The notes under the pieces: generated by a model
The model's database searches: none
Told to the model about the DNA's origin: nothing
Seen by the model: the letters and a program-made list of their open reading frames with translations, nothing else
From: Pseudopedobacter sp037968815
GTDB taxonomy: Bacteria > Bacteroidota > Bacteroidia > Sphingobacteriales > Sphingobacteriaceae
NCBI GenBank assembly: GCA_037968815.1
Contig: JBBKWF010000012.1
Location: 62,001-126,000 of the forward strand
Length of the DNA stretch: 64,000 nt
Direction: 5' to 3'
Translations under genes and position numbers: made by a program
Shown here: piece after piece, positions 1-8,240 of the stretch
Numbering within the stretch: the stretch's first letter is position 1
Layout of the letters: the number at the start of each line of letters is the position of its first letter

Positions 1-230
1 AATAGATTTCCGTCATTACAGCCTGCATATAATAGGTTAAGCTCTGGTGCAATTTCTAATGTATAAACAGTACGTTGAACATTTTTAAATACCCTATTAT
101 GTGATTTTGTAGCTAAATCCCATTCTACAATTCCTTTATCATTACCGGCGGTGTAAAACACTGCTTCGGTTGGGTGACTAATTACAGCATAAATAGGGTT
201 ACTGTGTCCAGATAGGGTAGTAGCTTTCAT
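1..230 (-). CDS. WD40-repeat protein, N-terminal part (cut by window edge)
   Basis: On the minus strand an ATG at 230 opens a frame that runs without a stop through the left edge of the window, giving 76 codons. The peptide starts MKATTLSGHSNPIYAVISHP and goes on with a segment containing AGNDKGIVEWDLATK and AGCNDGNL. These are the GH...D...WD signatures of WD40 beta-propeller blades, so this is the first one or two blades of a WD40 scaffold protein. The gene lies 73 bp downstream of hisIE on the same strand and may be co-transcribed with it, but nothing ties it to histidine synthesis. Its full length and partners cannot be seen. Confidence 0.8.
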   Translation of the reverse strand, partial: MKATTLSGHSNPIYAVISHPTEAVFYTAGNDKGIVEWDLATKSHNRVFKNVQRTVYTLEIAPELNLLYAGCNDGNL

Positions 231-303
231 TGTCGAATGTTTTTTGCTTCTGAAAGGTGCTGGGTTGTAATATTAAGCCCGCTCGGCAACTCAAGTAAAA
301 TAA

Positions 304-891
304 TTATTTATGACGAGACTCTAAGTTTTTAGCGATATCACTTAAAGACAAACCTTTTTCTTTAAGTAAAACTAAAAGGTGGAATACCAAATCAGAAGAC
401 TCACCTATCAAGTCAGCTTCAGTTTCTGCCAAAGCGGCTATAACCGTTTCAACACCTTCTTCACCAACTTTTTGGGCAATTTTATTTAGTCCTTTTTCTC
501 TTAAGCTGTTTACATAAGATTTAGCCGTTGGATTTTCATATCGGTCAGTGATGATATTCTCCAACTCAAAAATAAAGTTTTGATTATAACTAGTGTTGAA
601 ACAGCTACGAGTACCTTTGTGACAAGTTGGGCCCACAGGTTTAGCTTTAATCAGTAGGGTGTCGTTATCACAGTCTAAGCTAATGGATTTTACATGAAGA
701 AAATTACCACTTTCTTCGCCCTTGGTCCACAAACGATTTTTTGTGCGAGAGAAAAAGGTTACTTTTTGCTCTAGCTCTGTTTTTTGGTAGGCTTCTTCGT
801 TCATGTAGCCCAACATCAAAACTTCTAAGGTTTGTTCATCCTGAATGATTACGGGTACTAATCCGTTACTTTTTGTAAAATCTATATTCAC
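304..891 (-). CDS. hisIE: HisIE: phosphoribosyl-AMP cyclohydrolase / phosphoribosyl-ATP pyrophosphatase
   Basis: This bifunctional enzyme carries out steps 2 and 3 of histidine biosynthesis in the cytoplasm. The HisI half (about residues 1-105) has the metal-binding DCDNDTLL stretch and the cysteine-bearing GPTCHKGTRSCF motif. The HisE half (about 108-195) has the EKGLNKIAQKVGEEGVETVIAA helix motif with its acidic residues. The length of 195 aa is normal for the fused form. It is the last his gene. The gap to the preceding toxin gene is only 2 nt (start at 891, toxin stop at 894), so translation of hisIE probably depends on transcripts that read through the toxin-antitoxin pair. Confidence 0.96.
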   Translation of the reverse strand: MNIDFTKSNGLVPVIIQDEQTLEVLMLGYMNEEAYQKTELEQKVTFFSRTKNRLWTKGEESGNFLHVKSISLDCDNDTLLIKAKPVGPTCHKGTRSCFNTSYNQNFIFELENIITDRYENPTAKSYVNSLREKGLNKIAQKVGEEGVETVIAALAETEADLIGESSDLVFHLLVLLKEKGLSLSDIAKNLESRHK

Positions 892-893
892 TA

Positions 894-1193
894 TTATTCG
901 AATTTTAATTTATTAGGGTTTTGGCGTGTATCAAAAACCCTTAATATGTAAACTGTGTCAGCTGTATGAGAATATATCATACTATTTTGTTTAGAAATAA
1001 CACACTTCCTAACCTTTTGCTTTTTATAAATGATGGGATATAATTTGGGCGTTTTAGAAACTATGTTAACATGGTATTCAGTATCTTTCAAGAATTTACT
1101 AGCGATTTCTAAACTCCATTCTGAAATTAGATAATTGATAATCATCGATAAATCGTTTTCAGATTCCGGTGACCATACAATATTCCTAACCAT
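894..1193 (-). CDS. ParE/RelE-family toxin
   Basis: A 99-aa protein of the ParE/RelE toxin fold. It starts MVRNIVWSPESENDLSMIINYL, with the usual beta strand followed by a helix carrying ESENDL, and ends with a YILRVFDTRQNPNKL strand, the typical C-terminal R-x-F-D-x-R-x-x-P pattern of ParE-like toxins. The start overlaps the end of the upstream antitoxin gene by 8 nt, so the two are translationally coupled, antitoxin first. ParE members poison DNA gyrase and RelE members cut mRNA; the sequence does not decide between them, though the C-terminal pattern leans to ParE. Its place between hisF and hisIE is unusual. Confidence 0.85.
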   Translation of the reverse strand: MVRNIVWSPESENDLSMIINYLISEWSLEIASKFLKDTEYHVNIVSKTPKLYPIIYKKQKVRKCVISKQNSMIYSHTADTVYILRVFDTRQNPNKLKFE

Positions 1194-1419
1194 TTAGCAA
1201 CTTATTCATTTTTAATATAACTTCTGAATGTGGGATACCTTTCCCAGCATTAATCGAATCAATCGCATCAAGAATCCCATCCCTCTGCGTTTCTGTGAGT
1301 CTATCCCATTCTTCTTCATCCGAAGAGGTATTAGAAATAGAAATTAGATTTAAGTCTGCCAAGTTTTGCAATAACTTTTTAGCTTTTGGATTAATGATTT
1401 CTATTGTTAACGATTCCAT
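1186..1419 (-). CDS. Putative antitoxin of the ParE/RelE pair
   Basis: A 77-aa acidic protein beginning MESLTIEIINPKAKKLLQNL and ending with a helical tail. Its stop overlaps the start of the toxin gene by 8 nt, the standard antitoxin-toxin arrangement. No ribbon-helix-helix or other DNA-binding motif is clear, so it may neutralise the toxin without repressing. The section around residues 30-60 (SDEEEWDRLTETQRDGI) is strongly charged and probably wraps the toxin. The call rests on size, charge and position next to a recognisable toxin more than on a named family. It starts 17 nt below the hisF stop. Confidence 0.7.
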   Translation of the reverse strand: MESLTIEIINPKAKKLLQNLADLNLISISNTSSDEEEWDRLTETQRDGILDAIDSINAGKGIPHSEVILKMNKLLNG

Positions 1420-1436
1420 AAATTAAAGGTAAACAA

Positions 1437-2582
1437 TTAAAGCCTTATTTCTATTTGCTGATTTTTTAATATTTGCTTCAATTCTGGGATTAATATCTCT
1501 CCATAATGGAATACAGAAGCTGCTAATGCTGCGTCTACATCCGTTTTTTGGAAAACGTCTATAAAGTCCTCACAACAACCAGCACCACCAGAAGCGATAA
1601 CAGGAATAGTAACCATATCGTTAATCTGTTTTAACAATATATTATCAAACCCTGATTTTGTACCGTCTTTATCCATTGAAGTCAATAGTATTTCCCCTGC
1701 ACCACGTTCTTCCGCTTCTTTTATCCAGTGCTGTGTTTGCAGTTCTGTTGCTATTCTTCCGCCGTTAAGGTGTACAAAATCCCCATGAGGTAAATTCTTG
1801 GTATCAACAGCTAAAACCACAAACTGAACGCCAAATGCTTTAGCTAAGTCATCAATTAGTTTTGGGTTTCTCACTGCTGCAGAGTTGATGGAGATTTTAT
1901 CCGCACCTGCATTTAGCAGAGCTTCTGCGTCTTTAAGTTCGCTAATTCCACCACCAATTGTAAAGGGAATATTGATTTGCCTTGCAACAGACTTTACCAT
2001 TTCAATGGTGGTTTTCCGCTTTTCGTGAGTAGCAGTAATGTCTAAAAACACCAACTCATCTGCGCCTTGGTTTGAGTACTGCCAAGCTAATTCAACAGGG
2101 TCACCTGCATCACGTAAATCAACAAAATTGACTCCTTTTACAGTTCTACCATCTTTAACATCTAAACAAGGAATAATACGTTTTGCAAGGTGGCTTCCCC
2201 TAAATCCCCCAAGGGGGACTTCCATGTTTGACTTAATTGTATTTAACACTTTTTCTATATTTTGAAAGACATCTTTGTTTGCAAATCTTAGCACTTTTAT
2301 GCCGAGATTTTCTAGATTCAATTGCCTTGTTCTGTCGTTTTTAAATACTTCTTGAAGCAGATGTATGCTTCCGTCTAATTCAATTACTAACTTATGTTGA
2401 TGGCAATAAAAATCAGCCACGTAATTTGAAATAGGATGTTGTCTTCTAAATCGACAACCTAACTGCTTTCCACTTAAATATCCCCATAATAATTTTTCTG
2501 CATCCGTTTCTCTAACTCTTAGTTCTTTTGCGTTCTTGAAAATTATCCCGTTAGCCCCAAAAAACATATTAGGTTTTTCCAT
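1437..2582 (-). CDS. hisF: DUF559 nuclease-like domain fused in frame to HisF (imidazole glycerol phosphate synthase cyclase subunit)
   Basis: One 381-codon frame joins two unrelated proteins. Residues 1 to about 115 are a DUF559 domain of the very-short-patch-repair endonuclease-like fold, with RxxETDAEKLLW, RRQHPISNYVADFYC and LVIELDGSIH motifs. Residues 132-381 are a full HisF barrel starting LAKRIIPCLDVKDGR, with both phosphate loops (GGGIS, ASGGAG) and the catalytic aspartates. HisF makes imidazole glycerol phosphate with HisH. HisF proteins normally start MLAKRIIPCLDV; here the residue before LAKR is His, encoded at the edge of a G/C-rich repeat, and no HisF start codon survives. The only internal Met is at codon 120 (start 2225), which would add 12 repeat-derived residues. 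I see no ribosome-binding site before it. Either a fusion protein is made or translation restarts at 2225. Confidence 0.9.
   Translation of the reverse strand: MEKPNMFFGANGIIFKNAKELRVRETDAEKLLWGYLSGKQLGCRFRRQHPISNYVADFYCHQHKLVIELDGSIHLLQEVFKNDRTRQLNLENLGIKVLRFANKDVFQNIEKVLNTIKSNMEVPLGGFRGSHLAKRIIPCLDVKDGRTVKGVNFVDLRDAGDPVELAWQYSNQGADELVFLDITATHEKRKTTIEMVKSVARQINIPFTIGGGISELKDAEALLNAGADKISINSAAVRNPKLIDDLAKAFGVQFVVLAVDTKNLPHGDFVHLNGGRIATELQTQHWIKEAEERGAGEILLTSMDKDGTKSGFDNILLKQINDMVTIPVIASGGAGCCEDFIDVFQKTDVDAALAASVFHYGEILIPELKQILKNQQIEIRL
2196..2225. repeat. G/C-rich palindromic repeat at the DUF559-hisF junction
   Basis: The plus strand reads TAAATCCCCCAAGGGGGA in this stretch, a short palindrome of C and G runs unlike the surrounding A+T-rich DNA. 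Read on the minus strand it encodes PLGGFRG, the bridge between the DUF559 domain and HisF. It is one end of the DUF559-bearing insert. Similar C/G-run repeats are frequent next to DUF559 genes in Bacteroidota. Confidence 0.7.
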
Positions 2583-2597
2583 TTTCTTTTGATTCAG

Positions 2598-2629
2598 GCG
2601 ACACCCCTTTAGGGGACCGGGGGTTAAAT
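2598..2629. repeat. G/C-rich palindromic repeat at the outer end of the DUF559 insert
   Basis: The plus strand contains CCCCTTTAGGGG followed by CCGGGGG, a second copy of the C/G-run palindrome. It lies directly behind the hisA stop codon (2624-2626 is inside it) and before the DUF559 start at 2582. Together with the copy at 2196-2225 it brackets the DUF559 domain. Confidence 0.7.
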
Positions 2630-3373
2630 TGTAGAAAGTCTGTGTAAGTTCCAGTTTTTGATTTCTTCAATAGAAATTCTTTTCTCATAGATGGCCTTAC
2701 CAACTACACACGACTCTATTTTATGATTGTTTAACTCTTCAATATCTGCCATTGAGCTTACACCACCAGAAGCAATTAACTTGATGAAAGGGGAGTGGCT
2801 TAACAGTTTTTCGTATAATTCAACACCTGCACCACCTAGCTTTCCATCTTTATTAATATCTGTACATAAAAAACGGAAAAAACCTAAAGCAAGACATTTA
2901 TCAACGTAATCCATCAGTTTGATTGGTGAGCTTTCCATCCAACCAGAGTATTTAATTACTTCGTCTAAAACATCAATTGCTACAACAACTTGGTCAGAGC
3001 ATTTGGTTTTATTACACATTTCTTTGCTAAGTTCTTCTAAGAAAGTAGGGTTAGTAATTGCTTGCGTACCTACAATAACGCGGTAAATACCCACGTCAAT
3101 TAACTCTTTTACTTTGTCAATACTTCTTACTCCACCGCCATATTGTACTTTCATGTCGGTTTTTTTGATAATATCTGCAAGGTATTTTTGGTTGCTGAAA
3201 TCACCTTTTGCACCATTCAAATCTATGATATGAACAATTTCGGTACCGTTTGACTGGTACATTTCAATCTGTTCTTCTAATGATACTTCGTAACGTGTTA
3301 CTTGATTGTAATCGCCTTCAACTAAGCGGACAATTTTTTGGTCTAATACGTCAACAGCAGGGATAATATACAT
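2624..3373 (-). CDS. hisA: HisA: ProFAR isomerase
   Basis: HisA opens the ribose ring of ProFAR by an Amadori rearrangement, step 4 of histidine synthesis. The 249-aa beta/alpha barrel starts MYIIPAVDVLDQKIVRLVEG with the catalytic Asp in AVDVLD, and has the phosphate loops YGGGVRS and ASGGVSS and the second acidic residue in CTDINKDGKLGG. The gene follows hisH by 9 nt. The stop codon lies at the border of the G/C-rich repeat that brackets the DUF559 insert, so the last residues (after about WNLH) could have been altered by the insertion. Confidence 0.96.
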   Translation of the reverse strand: MYIIPAVDVLDQKIVRLVEGDYNQVTRYEVSLEEQIEMYQSNGTEIVHIIDLNGAKGDFSNQKYLADIIKKTDMKVQYGGGVRSIDKVKELIDVGIYRVIVGTQAITNPTFLEELSKEMCNKTKCSDQVVVAIDVLDEVIKYSGWMESSPIKLMDYVDKCLALGFFRFLCTDINKDGKLGGAGVELYEKLLSHSPFIKLIASGGVSSMADIEELNNHKIESCVVGKAIYEKRISIEEIKNWNLHRLSTI

Positions 3374-3382
3374 TTCTTGATT

Positions 3383-3973
3383 TTATAAGTTAGCGAAATT
3401 TTTAAGGAGTATTTCACCAGCTTCACCAGATTTTTCGGGGTGAAACTGTACGCCGTAAAAGTTGTCTTTCTGAATTGCAGCGGCAAATTTAATTCCGTAG
3501 TTGCAGAAAGCAATGGTAAAATTAGAATTAAATTCTATAAAATAGGAGTGAACGAAATAAAAATACGAATCGTTTGACAATCCTTTGAACAGTGAGTTTT
3601 CTGTCTGCGGAGAAACTTGGTTCCATCCCATATGTGGAACTTTCTTTGATTCAGCTTCTTTAAATCTTAAAGTGTGCACCGGTATAATTCCGAGTAAATT
3701 CGAATTTCCCTCTTCAGATGATTCAGTTATCAATTGCATCCCCACACATATTCCCAAAACAGGCTTTGTTAAGCTCTTAATTTTTGGAACAAGGCCTGTA
3801 TCAACTAGTTTTTGCATTGCAGTACCTGCATGCCCAACTCCTGGGATAATTATTTTATCGTATAAATCAAACTCAGCTTCGGCATTAATCATCCCGTAAC
3901 TTAAGTTTAACCTATCTAAAGCGGCGGTTAATGAGAAAATATTCCCAGCGCCGTAATTTACTATACCTATCAT
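3383..3973 (-). CDS. hisH: HisH: glutaminase subunit of imidazole glycerol phosphate synthase
   Basis: A 196-aa class I glutamine amidotransferase that delivers ammonia to HisF. The nucleophile Cys is in GICVGMQL and the His-Glu pair in GVQFHPEKSG; the oxyanion region is near PGVGHAG. The start MIGIVNYGAGN is the typical HisH N terminus. It is separated from hisB by about 117 nt holding an imperfect inverted repeat, and from hisA by 9 nt. It must work with the HisF half of the DUF559-HisF frame. Confidence 0.96.
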   Translation of the reverse strand: MIGIVNYGAGNIFSLTAALDRLNLSYGMINAEAEFDLYDKIIIPGVGHAGTAMQKLVDTGLVPKIKSLTKPVLGICVGMQLITESSEEGNSNLLGIIPVHTLRFKEAESKKVPHMGWNQVSPQTENSLFKGLSNDSYFYFVHSYFIEFNSNFTIAFCNYGIKFAAAIQKDNFYGVQFHPEKSGEAGEILLKNFANL

Positions 3974-3975
3974 TT

Positions 3976-4096
3976 ATTAAGTATTGAGTAGTAAGTGTTA
4001 AGTATCAAGATGATTTGCAGTCGCAAAACTCTTATTAAAGTCAGTTCCCATAATATATAGTCTTGATACCTGATACTAAAAGCTTGCTACTTATAA
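3976..4096. repeat. Imperfect inverted repeat between hisB and hisH
   Basis: The arms at about 3980-4010 and 4061-4094 are imperfectly complementary; the inner ends match exactly as AAGTATCAAGA and its complement TCTTGATAC. The unit would fold to a long hairpin in the his mRNA. It resembles the intergenic palindromic repeats scattered through Bacteroidota genomes and may act as a processing site or weak block between hisB and hisH. No gene lies here. Confidence 0.55.
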
Positions 4097-5227
4097 TAAT
4101 CCTTTTGTACTTGGTAACCTCATATTGTTTATATCGCGTTTAACCGACATTTTAATTGCTTTTGCAAAGGCTTTAAATATAGCTTCAATTTTATGGTGTT
4201 CGTTATCGCCTTCAACTTTAATGTTCAAGTTTGATTTTGAAGCATCTGAAAAAGACTTAAAAAAATGATAGAACATTTCAGTAGGCATATCGCCGACTTT
4301 TTCACGTTTGAACTCTGCCTCCCAAACAATCCAGCTTCTTCCACCAAAATCAATGGCTACTTGTGACAAACAATCATCCATAGGTAAGCAAAAACCATAT
4401 CGTTCAATCCCTTTTTTATCTGCTAAAGCCAAAGAAAAGGCTTCTCCTAAAGCAATTCCAGTGTCTTCAATGGTGTGGTGCTCATCAATATGTAAATCCC
4501 CCTTGGTATGCACTTTCAAATCAATTCCGCCGTGACGAGCAATTTGATCTAACATATGATCAAAGAAGTTTAACCCGGTAGAAATATCTGCATTTCCTTT
4601 ACCGTCTAAATTTATCTCGATTTTTACTTCAGTTTCATTGGTTTTTCTGATGTGCTCAATTTTACGGTCACCCACCTTTAAGAAACGATAAATATCATCC
4701 CAGTCAGAAGTTTGAATGGCTAAAACATCATCTAAGTTTTCAATTTTATTTTGAGCCTCGGTAGCACCTAAATCAGGGTTGTTATTTAGCCAAATAGCTT
4801 TTGCACCTAAGTTTTTAGCTAAAACTACATCATTTAGTCTATCGCCAATTACAAAAGAGTTTGCCAAATCGTATTTTTCTGTATCAAAAAAATGATTTAA
4901 CAAGGCAGTTCCCGGCTTACGAGTTGGTGCATTGTCTTTTGCGAAGGTTTTATCAATAATGATTTCGCTAAAGCTGATGCCTTCATTTTTTAAAGTTTGA
5001 ACAATAAAGTTTTGTACTGGCCAAAAGTTTTCTTCAGGATGAGATGAAGTTCCTAAACCATCTTGGTTGGTAACCATTACCAGCTCGAAATCAGTCTCTT
5101 TGGCAATTTTAGCTAGATTACTGATTGCATTTGGGTAAAAAACCAATTTCTCAAATGAGTCTATCTGCTCGTCCGCTGGTTCTAAAATCAGCGTTCCGTC
5201 TCTATCTATAAAAAGTAATTTAGTCAT
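4091..5227 (-). CDS. hisB: HisB: histidinol-phosphatase / imidazoleglycerol-phosphate dehydratase
   Basis: This bifunctional enzyme catalyses steps 6 and 8 of histidine synthesis. Residues 1 to about 165 form the HAD phosphatase, with nucleophile motif FIDRDGTLI, motif II VTNQDG and DRLNDVVLAKNLGA near the end. Residues from about 190 to 378 are the dehydratase, with the manganese-binding motifs FFDHMLDQIARHGG, DEHHTIEDTG and DNEHHKIEAIFK. The length of 378 aa fits the fused form known in Enterobacteria and Bacteroidota. The start overlaps the end of hisC by 8 nt, so translation is likely coupled. Confidence 0.97.
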   Translation of the reverse strand: MTKLLFIDRDGTLILEPADEQIDSFEKLVFYPNAISNLAKIAKETDFELVMVTNQDGLGTSSHPEENFWPVQNFIVQTLKNEGISFSEIIIDKTFAKDNAPTRKPGTALLNHFFDTEKYDLANSFVIGDRLNDVVLAKNLGAKAIWLNNNPDLGATEAQNKIENLDDVLAIQTSDWDDIYRFLKVGDRKIEHIRKTNETEVKIEINLDGKGNADISTGLNFFDHMLDQIARHGGIDLKVHTKGDLHIDEHHTIEDTGIALGEAFSLALADKKGIERYGFCLPMDDCLSQVAIDFGGRSWIVWEAEFKREKVGDMPTEMFYHFFKSFSDASKSNLNIKVEGDNEHHKIEAIFKAFAKAIKMSVKRDINNMRLPSTKGLL

Positions 5228-6272
5228 CTTTTAATTTTTTTAAGCTATTAATGATAGCTTGATTTTCTTCATTTGTACCAACAGTAATGCGTAAACAACC
5301 TTCACATAGTTCTACTTTGTTACGGTTACGCACAATAATTCCTTCTTCAGTTAAGTATTTGTATATACCATCAGCATCTGCTGTTTTTACCAAGATAAAA
5401 TTAGCGTCAGATGGGTAAATATCCACTACAAAATCAAAATTCTTTAAAGCTAAAACTAAAGCGTCACGCTCTTTTAAAATTTCTTTAATCCACCCATTTA
5501 CTTGGTCAATATTCTCTAAAGCCTCTAAAGCTAAAGTTTGCGATGCTTCATTAATATTATAAGGTGGTTTCACTCGATTAAAAACTTCGATAATTTCTTC
5601 ACTTGCGAAAGCCATACCTACTCTTAAAGCTGCCAATCCCCAAGCTTTTGATAGGGTTTGTAGCACTACTAAATTGGAGTACTCTGTAAGCTCTTGAATA
5701 AAAGTTTTTTGACGAGAGAAATTAATATAAGCTTCATCAACCACTACAATTCCTTCAAAATTCGCCAAAAGCGTTTCAATATCGTCTCGATTAATCGAAT
5801 TCCCAGTTGGATTATTTGGTGAACAGATAAAGATCAGTTTGGTGTTTTTGTCAATGGCTTCAGCAATTCCTTCCAAATTAAGTTGGAACTCTTCGGTAAG
5901 GTTTACACGTTTAATGGCAACATCGTTAATGTTTGCAGAAACCTCGTACATCCCGTAAGTAGGAGGGACAATAATTACATTGTCAACCCCAGGGTTACAG
6001 AAACTTCTGAATAATATATCAATAGCTTCATCACTTCCGTTGCCAAGAAAAATATTTCTTGCCGGAACTCCTTTTATAGCACTTAAACGCATTTTAACCG
6101 CATATTGCATTGGGTCTGGATAGCGATGATAAGCCTGTGAAAGGGGAGAGCCAAACGCATTTTCGTTGGCATCTAAATAAACAGATGCTTCACCTTTAAA
6201 CTCATCCCTTGCTGAAGAGTAAGGTTTTAAGGTTTTTATATTTGGTCGGATGATTTTGTTGATATCAAACAT
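5220..6272 (-). CDS. hisC: HisC: histidinol-phosphate aminotransferase
   Basis: A PLP-dependent class II aminotransferase of 350 aa that makes histidinol phosphate. The PLP lysine is in LQTLSKAWGLAALRVG, the substrate-binding SPNNPTGN and VVDEAYINF motifs are intact, and the N terminus (about residue 40) shows YLDANENAFGSP. The gene ends inside the first codons of hisB (8-nt overlap). A gap of 52 nt separates it from the lipoprotein gene upstream. Confidence 0.97.
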   Translation of the reverse strand: MFDINKIIRPNIKTLKPYSSARDEFKGEASVYLDANENAFGSPLSQAYHRYPDPMQYAVKMRLSAIKGVPARNIFLGNGSDEAIDILFRSFCNPGVDNVIIVPPTYGMYEVSANINDVAIKRVNLTEEFQLNLEGIAEAIDKNTKLIFICSPNNPTGNSINRDDIETLLANFEGIVVVDEAYINFSRQKTFIQELTEYSNLVVLQTLSKAWGLAALRVGMAFASEEIIEVFNRVKPPYNINEASQTLALEALENIDQVNGWIKEILKERDALVLALKNFDFVVDIYPSDANFILVKTADADGIYKYLTEEGIIVRNRNKVELCEGCLRITVGTNEENQAIINSLKKLKDD

Positions 6273-6324
6273 TAGTTTTCTAATTTATCAATTAAAGAAT
6301 TCGATGATTTACCTCATATAATAA

Positions 6325-6936
6325 TTAACGAGCTCTGAAGTTTATTGTATATTCTACTACAGCTAAAGTATCTAATGCGCCCAACTCGGCGGTAATATTG
6401 TCGTTTACTTCATTGTAAATTATACCGGATTTTCTTGAATATCTTGTTACCAATAGATAACTTAAGGCTGAAAAATCTAATTCCCGAAAAGAACCATGTG
6501 CCACTTGAACCATTTTAGGAAGATGATCATACTGATTTAGGGGAGAAACAGGAATATTTTTAGAAGTATATTTTAAAATATCAGGAATAAAATCAGATGA
6601 ACCAAAGCTAAAGGTTGGTGCATAGAACAGAAATAGATTTTTATTTTTTAAAACAGAATATCGATAAGAGTCCCCGAAAAGGGCAGTATCCTGAGATAAG
6701 AAAGTTATTTTTTCATTAGCAAATTTTTGCTTTTCAATAGTAAAGAAATACGGATCTGTTTTAAATTTATTTATGATAGCTTGATTTGTAATTTCACTTC
6801 CCTTAGTGTAGAGTTTAAATTGTGATTTAACATTTAATTTATTAAAATAAAGTTCTTGAGGGAAGCTTATGTTTTTGTCTTTTTTACAAGAAAAAAACAA
6901 CACACAAATAATTAAAATTAAATTTATGTTTTTCAT
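6325..6936 (-). CDS. Unrecognised lipoprotein inside the his operon
   Basis: The 203-aa protein starts MKNINLILIICVLFFSCKKDKN, a lipoprotein signal peptide with the lipobox cysteine at about 17 followed by basic residues, so it should be an outer-membrane or periplasmic lipoprotein. The mature part has no family I recognise. It includes aromatic-rich strands (LFLFYAPTFSFG) and ends with VVEYTINFRAR, a strand of the kind seen at the end of some small beta-sheet domains. It starts 2 nt after the hisD stop, so it is transcribed with histidine genes, yet a surface lipoprotein has no obvious place in that pathway. No function is assigned. Confidence 0.75.
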   Translation of the reverse strand: MKNINLILIICVLFFSCKKDKNISFPQELYFNKLNVKSQFKLYTKGSEITNQAIINKFKTDPYFFTIEKQKFANEKITFLSQDTALFGDSYRYSVLKNKNLFLFYAPTFSFGSSDFIPDILKYTSKNIPVSPLNQYDHLPKMVQVAHGSFRELDFSALSYLLVTRYSRKSGIIYNEVNDNITAELGALDTLAVVEYTINFRAR

Positions 6937-6938
6937 TG

Positions 6939-8231
6939 TTATTGAATTTTTTTAAGTCTCACGCTCACTGCATTTTTATGCGCTTGCAACCCTTCAATTT
7001 CCGCTAAAATTTCAATAGTTGGTCCTAAATTTTTTATACCGCTTTCGCTGATGTGTTGAAAGGTTATTTTTTTAACAAAAGAATCTAAAGATACTCCAGA
7101 ATAAGAACGAGCATAAGCGCTTGTTGGTAAAGTATGGTTTGTACCACTCGCGTAATCTCCTGCACTTTCTGGTGTTAAGTTTCCTGCAAAAACAGAACCT
7201 GCATTTACAATTTTATCGGAGATTTGCATCCAATTATTTGTCGCTAGTATCAAATGTTCAGGTGCATATTCATTACTAAAACTCATTGCTTCGTCTAAAT
7301 CCTTTACTAAGATAGCGTAAGAATTTGCAATAGCTTTTGCGGCAATCTCTTTTCGAGGTAAAGAATTTAGTTGATTTTCTACTTCAATTAAAGTTTCTTT
7401 AGTTATTGATTCAGAAGTGCTTAATAAAACCGCTTGACTATCTACACCATGTTCGCATTGCGCTAATAAATCGGCCGCTACAAAAATTGGGTTAGCGGTT
7501 TCATCTGCAATTACCAAAACTTCTGACGGGCCAGCTGGCATATCAATAGCAGTATTTGTAGTAGACTGTACCAAGGTTTTAGCCATGGTCACATATTGGT
7601 TTCCCGGACCAAAAATTTTATCCACCTTAGGAATGTTTTCTGTACCGTAAGCCATTGCAGCAACCGCTTGTGCGCCACCAACTAAATAAACCTTATCAAT
7701 CCCTAAAAGTTGCGCTACGTAAGCGATGTAACCATTGATACTTCCGTTTTTTTGGGGAGGTGAACAAACTACAATTTCTTTACAACCTGCAATTTTTGCA
7801 GGCACACCTAACATTAAAAAAGTACTAGGTAAAACCGCCGTTCCCCCTGGGATGTATAAGCCTACGCTTTCAATTGCTCTAACTTCTCGCCAGCAAGTTA
7901 CACCAGCAGTAGTCTCAACTTTTTCTTCTTTTGAAACTTGCGTTTCGTGGAATTTTTTGATGTTGTTGTATGCCGTCTGTATGGCTTGCTTTACTTCTTC
8001 TTCAATTCCGTTTGCTAAGCGATTAATTTCTTCTGCTCCGATAAATAGAGAATCCAACTCAACTTTGTCAAATTGCAAAGCGTAGCTTTTTAATGCACTA
8101 TCGCCATTAGTTTTTACTTCGGCAATAATATGCTCAACTGTAGTTCTAATTTCGTTTCCTGAATCTGCATTACGCGAAATCAGTTCTTGAATATCAGCTT
8201 TGCTTAAGTCTTTGAAATTATATGTCTTCAT
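6939..8231 (-). CDS. hisD: HisD: histidinol dehydrogenase
   Basis: HisD oxidises histidinol to histidine in two NAD-dependent steps. The 430-aa protein has the GGAQAVAAMAYGTE and FGPGNQYV nucleotide-site motifs, PSEVLVIADETANP, the zinc and substrate residues in QCEHGVDSQA, and the catalytic NEYAPEHLI stretch. The length is typical. It is the second gene of the operon, separated from hisG by about 100 nt that form a palindromic repeat, and is followed after 2 nt by the lipoprotein gene. Confidence 0.97.
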   Translation of the reverse strand: MKTYNFKDLSKADIQELISRNADSGNEIRTTVEHIIAEVKTNGDSALKSYALQFDKVELDSLFIGAEEINRLANGIEEEVKQAIQTAYNNIKKFHETQVSKEEKVETTAGVTCWREVRAIESVGLYIPGGTAVLPSTFLMLGVPAKIAGCKEIVVCSPPQKNGSINGYIAYVAQLLGIDKVYLVGGAQAVAAMAYGTENIPKVDKIFGPGNQYVTMAKTLVQSTTNTAIDMPAGPSEVLVIADETANPIFVAADLLAQCEHGVDSQAVLLSTSESITKETLIEVENQLNSLPRKEIAAKAIANSYAILVKDLDEAMSFSNEYAPEHLILATNNWMQISDKIVNAGSVFAGNLTPESAGDYASGTNHTLPTSAYARSYSGVSLDSFVKKITFQHISESGIKNLGPTIEILAEIEGLQAHKNAVSVRLKKIQ

Positions 8232-8240
8232 CGTTTTTTT

